The notes beneath the pieces are model-generated. The model saw only the letters and a list, made by a program, of their open reading frames with translations, was not told the origin of the DNA and ran no database searches. Below, piece by piece: positions 1-5,019 of a DNA stretch of 5,019 nucleotides. Origin of the DNA: Bacteroidales bacterium (GTDB lineage Bacteria > Bacteroidota > Bacteroidia > Bacteroidales > UBA7960); assembly GCA_007125275.1 (NCBI GenBank), contig SLDN01000045.1, positions 1-5,019 of the forward strand, read 5' to 3'. The position numbers were made by a program, and so were the translations under genes. Numbering within the stretch: the first letter of the stretch is position 1; the number at the start of each line of letters is the position of its first letter.

Positions 1-3000
1 CTTTGCTTTCGCAGGGCGCCCAAAGTACGGAATTGTCAATACTGACATACAACATATGGTTTGACAATCAAAACTGGCCTGCACGTTTTGCACACATGCT
101 GAACGAAATACGGGCAATCGATCCGGATATCATCGGCCTGCAGGAGGTTATTCAGCGCCCCCACCTCGATAACCAGGCACAACAAATTGCTGATTCACTG
201 GGATACCATTATTACTTCAACTCCGTTGATGATGAATCAGCAGAAACACGTTTCGGTAATGCCATCGTTTCAAGATATCCCATAGAAGAAACAAATTTCA
301 GAGCATTGCAACCTACCAGTGATTATCGCAATGCCATCCATGCCCGAATAAATGTGACCGGCAACATCATCGACTTTTATAATACCCACCTTCACCATAC
401 AGGGGCCGGAGGACACATCAGGGAAGAACAAATTCTTGATTTGCTTGATTTTATTGATGATACCAACAGCAATGGATTTGTCTTTGTGACTGGTGATTTT
501 AATGCGAATCCTGACTGGGACGAGATGGAGCTGATGTATGAAGACTTCACAGATGTGTATCCTCTCTTCCATGATAATCACCTTGACCCGGAACACAGCA
601 CGTTGAACTATCACCTTGGACATGGACAGCGGAGGATAGATTATGTGTTTTTTGGAAACGAGAACAATGAGCACTTGCAACCACTCTCTGCCAGCGTTGT
701 GCTTGATGAACCTGATGAGAACGGTGTTTATGGGTCTGACCATTTTGGAGTATCTGCACAATTCAGGATATTGTCAGATGCCGATGACTTTATTTTGCAG
801 AATATTGAAGAAACTGTCGAGTTGCAACCAGGTGAACATGCTGAGGTGGCCATTGCTTTTGCCCCGGCTACCATTGGCATGAAAGAGATTTTTCTGGTGG
901 TTGGAGAATCTGAAGTGCCCGTGACCGGCTTTGCTTTTGATGCCACCGTGTATTCTTTCCCCTGGCTGGAGGATTTTGCCGGCATAAATGATGGACAGTT
1001 ACCTCAGGGTTGGCTGAGCAACGCAGAAAACTGGATGACATTTGAATCATCTTATGCCGGGGGAGAAGCCCCTGAACTGGTTTTTTGGTGGCAACCCGAG
1101 GCAGAAGGCAGTTTTTACGCGCAAAGTCCACAAATCGAAACAACCGGACTTGACAGCCTGCAACTCACATTTACACACAGCATCCACAATTTCGGCGATC
1201 CAGGTATCTATGAGCTTCGTTTGATGAGCATTGCCGGTGAGGAAAGTCATACCATCGCATCATGGGAAAACCCTGCTGATGTCCCTGCAGAAGAGTTTTC
1301 GATTCTGATCAACAGTGATGATCATGGTGTGGGAGCCGACATCATACGCCTGGCATGGGTCTTTGAAGGATATACAGGCGATATCATCCGCTGGGCTGTT
1401 GACGATATTATTCTGGAAGCATATCCCGCTTTGGATGTGTCGCCTCGCCAGAAGGACTTTGGTGGCGTTTTGCTTGATCATGAGTCTGATCCTGCTGTTT
1501 TTACACTGACAAATATCGGGGGCGGGCAACTGACATTATCCCCGGAAGACATTCTGATTGAAGGTGAAGACGCAGCTTCTTTCCTGCTTGACAACATCAC
1601 ATCCCCTCAATCGCTTGCTGCAGGCGATTCTGTTGATATCAATGTGGTGTTTGTACCGGTGAGTGAAGGCATTATGCATGCTTCACTCATGATTGCCGGC
1701 AAGGAAGTGCCCTTGAGCGGAGAAGGTGTGGATGCAACCATCACGGAACTGCCATGGTCAGAAAATTTTACCGGTGTTGTTGCCGGCGAAATCCCCCTGG
1801 GCTGGTCCAGATCGGTTGAAAACTGGCATGTGTTCAACACCAATCACGCAGGCGGTGAAACACCGGAAATGCGATTCTGGTGGCAGCCCGAAAGTACGGG
1901 ACGGTACTATCTCTCGACCCCCCAAATAGTTATCAGCGAACATGACCACATGGTTTTGTCATTTAAACACCGACTGCAGAATTTTGGCAGTCCGGGAATA
2001 TACAAGATTCAAATAGTTGCAATTACAGGCGAAACCGAAAGCATTATTCATGAGTGGGTGAACCCTGAAAGCATCCCTGCAAATGAGTTTGTCTCCATCA
2101 TAAGCACTGAAAAACATGTAAATAATAACGAACCATTTCATTTGGCCTGGGTATTTGACGGCCAAACCGATAACATGTCACAATGGGATATCGATGACAT
2201 TCTGCTTTCATTGCCCGGTGATACGCCGATTCCAGGTATTGAACCTGGTTCGCATGATTTTGGGCAGCAAGATGTTGGGTCTGTATCAGAGCCAAAGACG
2301 TTTGTGTTACAAAACAGGGGAGGGGGCGTATGGAATGTCGATGAAAATAGTTTGCACCTAACTGGAGATGATGCCGCTTCCTTTATGGCTGAACTGCCGG
2401 ATGGGCCACTATCGCTGGGTCTTTTTGAGACTGGAGAGGTTCTTGTTCGGTTTAAGCCTGCGAACCAGGGTCACAAAGAAGCTGTGATGGAAATAGATGA
2501 CCTGGAAGTTTTACTCACCGGTTGGGGCGTTATGCCAACTGATTATTTTATATGGTCAGACTTTACCATTACGGATAACGGAACGACTTATACAAATGTT
2601 GGCGGATTCAGGGAAGTGCCCGCTTTTGCCCAAAATGGCAGTCTCATCGCAGAGGATGTTGAGGGTGAAGGTATTTTTGGAGGTGTGATGTTGCAGCTTG
2701 ATTATAATCTTGACCTGGCTGATGAATATACCGTATATTATATGTGGGCATATCCGCCACCCGTAGATATCAGCGCCTATTCTTCCATGGTGCTCTACGT
2801 GAAGGCTGATACAGAAGTATCTGACCTTAAGGTGCGTATGCAGGATATCGACGGTTACCCGGGCATCGACGGTGAGAGCTACACCTATGTTGATGTTCAC
2901 ACCGATTGGCAACTCATAACGATACCGGTTGATGAATTTGTGATTGCCGACTGGGCTGATAACCGGCCGGACTTGAGCAAAATGCATAAAATAGATTTGA

Positions 3001-3332
3001 TTTTTGAGAAAACCATCACTCAACCACAACAGGGTAGGGTATATGTTGACCTCGTTGGGTTTGCTGAAGATGAAGTTTCCGCTGAAAACCTTGCGGCCAA
3101 CAGCGGTAATTCGTTTCACATGTATCCAAACCCTGCCAGTGACAAGGTCATAATCATTTCAGGTGACACCAGTACAATTACATTATATGATATTAATGGA
3201 AGAATAATTAAGAAAGCCCGGGATAAAGATGGCAGGTACGACATGGATATCAGCGGGTTGAATAAGGGTGTTTACATTGTTAACGTTATTAAAAATAGCA
3301 ACATGGAAATGCAAAAGCTGATCATCTATTGA
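1..3332 (+). CDS. Secreted multidomain EEP-family phosphodiesterase/nuclease with T9SS tail (5' end outside window)
   Basis: Partial gene: the frame is open from the left edge (first full codon at 3) to the TGA at 3330-3332. The first visible residues (LLSQGAQS, with TTG at 3 read as Leu) look like the end of a signal peptide, so probably only about 15-20 codons are missing. I number residues from codon 3. Domains in order: EEP hydrolase about 10-257; half of a choice-of-anchor-D-like Ig module 258-316; MAM/choice-of-anchor-J-like 317-475; complete D-like 476-580; second J-like 581-738; third D-like 742-843; CBM11-like beta-sandwich about 846-1021; type A T9SS sorting domain about 1037-1109. 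The EEP fold is metal-dependent and cleaves phosphodiesters or phosphomonoesters in nucleic acids, lipids or sugars; the exact substrate cannot be read from the motifs. The protein should cross the outer membrane by T9SS and be surface-anchored or released. Secretion, EEP class and domain order are well supported; substrate is unknown. Confidence 0.9.
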   Translation, partial: LLSQGAQSTELSILTYNIWFDNQNWPARFAHMLNEIRAIDPDIIGLQEVIQRPHLDNQAQQIADSLGYHYYFNSVDDESAETRFGNAIVSRYPIEETNFRALQPTSDYRNAIHARINVTGNIIDFYNTHLHHTGAGGHIREEQILDLLDFIDDTNSNGFVFVTGDFNANPDWDEMELMYEDFTDVYPLFHDNHLDPEHSTLNYHLGHGQRRIDYVFFGNENNEHLQPLSASVVLDEPDENGVYGSDHFGVSAQFRILSDADDFILQNIEETVELQPGEHAEVAIAFAPATIGMKEIFLVVGESEVPVTGFAFDATVYSFPWLEDFAGINDGQLPQGWLSNAENWMTFESSYAGGEAPELVFWWQPEAEGSFYAQSPQIETTGLDSLQLTFTHSIHNFGDPGIYELRLMSIAGEESHTIASWENPADVPAEEFSILINSDDHGVGADIIRLAWVFEGYTGDIIRWAVDDIILEAYPALDVSPRQKDFGGVLLDHESDPAVFTLTNIGGGQLTLSPEDILIEGEDAASFLLDNITSPQSLAAGDSVDINVVFVPVSEGIMHASLMIAGKEVPLSGEGVDATITELPWSENFTGVVAGEIPLGWSRSVENWHVFNTNHAGGETPEMRFWWQPESTGRYYLSTPQIVISEHDHMVLSFKHRLQNFGSPGIYKIQIVAITGETESIIHEWVNPESIPANEFVSIISTEKHVNNNEPFHLAWVFDGQTDNMSQWDIDDILLSLPGDTPIPGIEPGSHDFGQQDVGSVSEPKTFVLQNRGGGVWNVDENSLHLTGDDAASFMAELPDGPLSLGLFETGEVLVRFKPANQGHKEAVMEIDDLEVLLTGWGVMPTDYFIWSDFTITDNGTTYTNVGGFREVPAFAQNGSLIAEDVEGEGIFGGVMLQLDYNLDLADEYTVYYMWAYPPPVDISAYSSMVLYVKADTEVSDLKVRMQDIDGYPGIDGESYTYVDVHTDWQLITIPVDEFVIADWADNRPDLSKMHKIDLIFEKTITQPQQGRVYVDLVGFAEDEVSAENLAANSGNSFHMYPNPASDKVIIISGDTSTITLYDINGRIIKKARDKDGRYDMDISGLNKGVYIVNVIKNSNMEMQKLIIY
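30..773 (+). other. EEP (DNase I-like) catalytic domain, active site intact
   Basis: Residues about 10-257 of the first protein. The conserved metal and catalytic motifs of the endonuclease/exonuclease/phosphatase superfamily (PF03372) occur in the expected order: TYNIW (Asn17), GLQEV (Glu48, metal ligand), GNAIVSRYPI (86 region), NTHLHH (His129), TGDFNANP (Asp165, Asn167), RRIDYVFF (Asp213) and GSDHFGV (Asp246, His247). With all of these present the domain should be active. Its length of about 250 residues is normal for the family. It lacks features that would separate a DNase from a sphingomyelinase-like or sugar/lipid phosphodiesterase with confidence. Confidence 0.92.
774..950 (+). other. 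Truncated choice-of-anchor-D-like Ig module (second half only)
   Basis: Residues 258-316 match only the C-terminal half of the D-like modules found later in the same protein. DADDFILQNI corresponds to DAASFLLDNI at 523-532, PATIGMKEIFLVV to PVSEGIMHASLMI, and VPVTGFAFDATV to VPLSGEGVDATI. The first half present in the other two copies (the DFG...FTLTNIGGG part, about 45 residues) is missing, and the EEP domain ends exactly where it would have been. Family name is by recognition of pattern; the internal homology is seen directly. Confidence 0.75.
951..1742 (+). repeat. Internal protein repeat unit 1: J-like plus D-like domain
   Basis: Residues 317-580. The J-like/MAM-like part (317-475) begins FPWLEDF, contains GGEAPELVFWWQPE and HNFGDPGIYEL, and ends with the AVDDIIL strand usual in these jelly-roll adhesion domains. 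The D-like part (476-580) has the KDFGGVLL...VFTLTNIGGGQL start and the GDSVDINVVFVPVSEG middle of the ASH/choice-of-anchor-D group. These domains are common spacer or adhesion modules in T9SS-secreted Bacteroidota proteins. The unit is homologous along its length to the next one. Confidence 0.8.
1743..2531 (+). repeat. Internal protein repeat unit 2: J-like plus D-like domain
   Basis: Residues 581-843, a second copy of the preceding unit. Aligning residues 319-378 with 583-642 without gaps gives 30 identical positions of 60, including the shared GGE.PE..FWWQPE core. LQNFGSPGIYKI and WDIDDILL match the landmarks of unit 1. The D-like part runs HDFGQQDVGS...FVLQNRGGG...DDAASFMAE...VRFKPANQGHKEA...VLLTGWGV. 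At this divergence the duplication is old, not a recent recombination product. Confidence 0.82.
2538..3065 (+). other. CBM11-like galactose-binding-fold domain
   Basis: Residues about 846-1021. The pattern resembles beta-sandwich carbohydrate-binding modules of the CBM11/CIA30 kind: an opening DYFIWSDFTI strand, a central YSSMVLYVKADTEVSDLKVRM segment (given as YSSMVLYVKAD then SDLKVRMQD), WQLITIPVDEF, then KIDLIFEK and a closing VYVDLVGF strand. In such proteins this module often binds glycans, which would fit the glycoside hydrolases next door. Ligand binding is inferred, and the family call rests on strand pattern only. Confidence 0.55.
3111..3329 (+). other. Type A T9SS C-terminal sorting domain
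   Basis: Residues about 1037-1109. The MYPNPASDKVII opening, the ITLYDINGRIIKK middle strand, the DISGLNKGVYIVNV strand and the KLIIY end are the standard elements of the Por/type A secretion tail. It directs the protein through the outer membrane by the type IX system, with cleavage by the sortase PorU and usually attachment to surface A-LPS. It ends exactly at the stop codon, so the 3' end of the gene is intact. Confidence 0.95.
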
Positions 3333-3403
3333 AGTAAGGTGTTGGTGATTGATTGATGTTGGCAGTTTAAACCGGGTTTTCTTTATACATAAATTTAAGG
3401 CCT
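3333..3403 (+). other. 71-base intergenic region before the GH144 gene
   Basis: No gene and no convincing hairpin terminator. The last 25 bases before the ATG are AT-rich (TATACATAAATTTAAGG). TAAATTTA at 3390-3397 matches seven of eight positions of the Bacteroidota -7 element TAnnTTTG, but the nearest TTG (3359-3361) is too far upstream for the usual -33 spacing and the site would nearly abut the start codon. AAGG at 3397-3400 is only three bases from the ATG, too near for a standard ribosome binding site. The gap could hold a promoter or simply be an operon spacer. Confidence 0.35.
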
Positions 3404-3475
3404 ATGAAACGTAAACGTGTATCATTTTGTGCTTTGATGTTGGTCATGCCTCTTTTTGTCTTGTTTTGCGGGTGT
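3404..3475 (+). other. Lipoprotein signal peptide of the GH144 protein
   Basis: Residues 1-24: positively charged n-region MKRKR, hydrophobic core ALMLVMPLFVLF, then a C-G-C lipobox end with Cys24 as the likely lipidated residue. The residues that follow (AGSFSGGSLS) have no acidic cluster at +2 to +6, so the Bacteroidota surface-export signal seems to be absent. A periplasm-facing position is therefore inferred. Confidence 0.75.
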
Positions 3476-4735
3476 GCAGGAAGTTTCAGTGGTGGCTCTT
3501 TGTCGGATGATGAACTGCTTGACAAGGTTCAACGTCAGACCTTAAAATACTTCACTGAGTTTTCGCATCCTGTGGCCGGCATGGCTGTTGAACGGAGTGA
3601 TGAAAGAAATTATTCCAATGACGTTGTTACAACCGGTGGAACCGGTTTTGGGATTATGGCCATCATTGCAGGCGTTGAAAGGGACTTTATCGGTCGCGAT
3701 GATGCAACAGATCAACTCACACGCATTGTCAATTTTCTTGATACGTGTGATCGGTATCATGGTGCCTGGTCGCATTGGTATTATGGGTCAACAGGCAGGA
3801 CAAGGCCTTTCAGCCCCAAAGACAATGGCGGCGACATTGTTGAAACCGCATTTTTAATGCAGGGGCTGCTTACAGCCAGGGTATATTTCAACAAGAATAC
3901 ACCCGCCGAAGAATACCTCAGGAACACGATAACAAGGCTCTGGCATGAGGTGAACTGGAACTGGTATACGAACGGTCAGGATCAGCTCTTCTGGCACTGG
4001 TCGCCCGATCATGAATGGGAAATGAAACATCCCATAAGAGGGTATGATGAATGCCTGGTAGCATATATTCTGGCTGCATCATCACCTACTTATCCCATTT
4101 CCAGGGAAGTATATGAACAGGGGTGGAAAAACAGTGAAAATTATTACAATGGGAATGAATACTATGGCATCACACTGGATCTCGGTTTCCCATACGGTGG
4201 TCCCTTGTTTTTTGCGCACTACTCTTTCCTGGGGCTTGACCCGAGGGGTCTGCACGACGACAACACAAATTACTGGAGGCAAAACCAGCATCATGCGCTC
4301 ATTAATTATACGCATTGTGTTGAAAACCCAAACAACTACAAAGGCTACAGTGAGTATGTTTGGGGTTTGACTGCCAGTGACAACCACCTTGGTTATGCAG
4401 CTCACTGCCCCGTGAATGATCTGGGTGTGATCACACCGTCTGCCGCACTGTCTTCATTGCCCTATACACCAGAACATTCAATGAGAGCCATGCGATATTT
4501 TTATGAAGACATGAACGAAAAGCTCTGGGGACACTATGGCTTTTATGATGCATTTTCAGTGCATCATGACTGGTATGCTGACAACTACCTTGCCATCGAC
4601 CAGGGTCCCATTGTCGTCATGATCGAAAATCACCGCAGCAGTTTGCTCTGGAACCTCTTCATGGAAAACGTTGAAATTCACAAAGGACTGAAGAATCTGG
4701 GCTTTTTTTACAAACAGGATATAAACGATTTATAA
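3404..4735 (+). CDS. GH144/glycoamylase-family (PF10091) lipoprotein, probable endo-beta-1,2-glucanase
   Basis: Complete protein of 443 residues. It starts with a lipoprotein signal peptide (charged MKRKR, hydrophobic stretch, then LFCGC with Cys24 as the lipidation site). The mature part is an (alpha/alpha)6-barrel glycosidase of the glycoamylase family: TTGGTGFGIMAI (76-87), NGGDIVETAFLMQGLL (141-156), FWHWSPDHEWEMKHPIRGYDE (split: WHWSPDHEW 198-205 region, IRGYDE 211-216), GGPLFFAHYSFLGLDP (265-280), WRQNQHHALIN (291-301), GVITPSAALSSLPYTPE (341-357), GHYGFYDAFS (376-385) and AIDQGPIVVMIENHRSSL (397-414). Length fits the family. Characterised GH144 enzymes are inverting endo-beta-1,2-glucanases yielding sophoro-oligosaccharides. 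The next gene is a GH3 beta-glucosidase 15 bases away, which supports this role. The ATG at 3404 is chosen because it begins the signal peptide. The exact substrate could differ, since PF10091 also contains uncharacterised branches. Confidence 0.88.
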   Translation: MKRKRVSFCALMLVMPLFVLFCGCAGSFSGGSLSDDELLDKVQRQTLKYFTEFSHPVAGMAVERSDERNYSNDVVTTGGTGFGIMAIIAGVERDFIGRDDATDQLTRIVNFLDTCDRYHGAWSHWYYGSTGRTRPFSPKDNGGDIVETAFLMQGLLTARVYFNKNTPAEEYLRNTITRLWHEVNWNWYTNGQDQLFWHWSPDHEWEMKHPIRGYDECLVAYILAASSPTYPISREVYEQGWKNSENYYNGNEYYGITLDLGFPYGGPLFFAHYSFLGLDPRGLHDDNTNYWRQNQHHALINYTHCVENPNNYKGYSEYVWGLTASDNHLGYAAHCPVNDLGVITPSAALSSLPYTPEHSMRAMRYFYEDMNEKLWGHYGFYDAFSVHHDWYADNYLAIDQGPIVVMIENHRSSLLWNLFMENVEIHKGLKNLGFFYKQDINDL

Positions 4736-4750
4736 TCACAACTGAAACTT

Positions 4751-5019
4751 ATGAAAAAATATGCTTTTTTGATTGTTATTCTTACCTTGTTTGCTGCGTG
4801 CCAGACTGTACCGGTGCAGCAGGAAGGATGGTTTACCTCGAAGGAAACGGCTCAACGGGTGGATTCCCTGCTTGCACTCATGACGCTGGAAGAAAAAGTA
4901 GGTCAGCTGACCTTGTTTACGAGCCATATGGATGTAACGGGGCCATTCATGGATGAGCATTATCTTGATTACATCAGGGAAGGCCGTGTGGGAGCTATCT
5001 TTAATGCTTATACTGCTGA
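4751..5019 (+). CDS. GH3 beta-glucosidase lipoprotein, N-terminal fragment (3' end outside window)
   Basis: Eighty-nine complete codons from the ATG at 4751; the window ends inside a codon (the final TGA letters are out of frame, so it is not a stop). Residues 1-17 form a lipoprotein signal peptide (MKKYAFLIVILTLFAAC, Cys17 lipidated). After a short linker the sequence shows the opening of the GH3 TIM barrel of BglX-type enzymes: RVDSLLALMTLEEKVGQLTL (36-55) and GRVGAIFNAYTA (78-89). The usual full length is about 750 residues, so the nucleophile Asp and the acid/base Glu are beyond the edge. The gene follows GH144 by 15 bases, so the two are almost certainly cotranscribed. GH3 enzymes beside GH144 in Bacteroidota have been shown to act on beta-1,2-glucooligosaccharides (sophorose series); that specificity here is inferred from context. 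No acidic export signal follows Cys17, suggesting a periplasmic face. Confidence 0.88.
   Translation, partial: MKKYAFLIVILTLFAACQTVPVQQEGWFTSKETAQRVDSLLALMTLEEKVGQLTLFTSHMDVTGPFMDEHYLDYIREGRVGAIFNAYTA

Noticed and set aside
270..761. Minus-strand open frame of 163 codons
   Set aside because: Antisense to the EEP catalytic domain, whose motifs are all intact on the + strand; the translation has no family features.
2556..3119. Minus-strand open frame of 187 codons
   Set aside because: It lies wholly inside the CBM11-like and linker part of the first gene, its translation shows no recognisable domain, and the + strand frame has clear domain homology throughout.
3341..3362. Short GATT iterations flanked by GTTGG in the intergenic gap
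   Set aside because: Too short and low in complexity to be called a repeat element or operator.
3365..3382. Possible hairpin AAACCGGGTTTT as a terminator after the first gene
   Set aside because: Only a four-base AAAC/GTTT stem with a three-base loop can form; the pairing is too weak for an intrinsic terminator.
3390..3397. TAAATTTA as a Bacteroidota -7 promoter element
   Set aside because: The last base differs from TAnnTTTG, no TTG lies at the usual -33 spacing, and it is seven bases from the start codon.
5017..5019. TGA letters at the right edge read as a stop codon
   Set aside because: In the GH3 frame the codons are GCT then an incomplete GA, so the gene simply continues past the window.

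Overview
The window looks like Bacteroidota DNA, from a lineage with a type IX secretion system (T9SS). The first protein ends in a type A T9SS sorting domain, the two downstream proteins start with lipoprotein signal peptides, start codons lie in AT-rich leaders without a well-placed Shine-Dalgarno sequence, and the genes are closely packed on one strand. The genus cannot be set from this sequence. All three genes read on the + strand. I found no RNA gene, transposon, CRISPR array or attachment site.

Layout. Positions 1-3332 hold the 3' 1109 codons of a large secreted protein whose start lies before the window. It has an endonuclease/exonuclease/phosphatase (EEP) catalytic domain, then half of a choice-of-anchor-D-like Ig module, two tandem copies of a unit made of a MAM/choice-of-anchor-J-like domain plus a complete D-like domain, a CBM11-like beta-sandwich, and the T9SS tail. 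After a 71-base gap, positions 3404-4735 encode a complete lipoprotein of the glycoamylase/GH144 family (PF10091), whose characterised members are endo-beta-1,2-glucanases. Fifteen bases later a GH3 beta-glucosidase lipoprotein begins at 4751 and runs off the right edge after 89 codons.

Function. GH144 next to GH3 is the arrangement known from beta-1,2-glucan use in Bacteroidota. The endo-enzyme cuts beta-1,2-glucan to sophoro-oligosaccharides and the GH3 enzyme releases glucose from them. Both lack an obvious acidic lipoprotein-export signal after the lipid-bearing cysteine, so they probably face the periplasm, whereas the EEP protein should be at the cell surface or released. The link between the EEP protein and the glucan pair is inferred from position only. 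One testable idea is that it removes phosphodiester-linked substituents from natural beta-1,2-glucans (osmoregulated periplasmic glucans). A plain extracellular nuclease or other phosphodiesterase is equally possible.

The most distinctive thing in the sequence is the build of the first protein. Its Ig/MAM part is an internal duplication, and the catalytic domain is joined directly to the second half of a repeat module, which suggests that a new catalytic head was put onto an older repeat scaffold.
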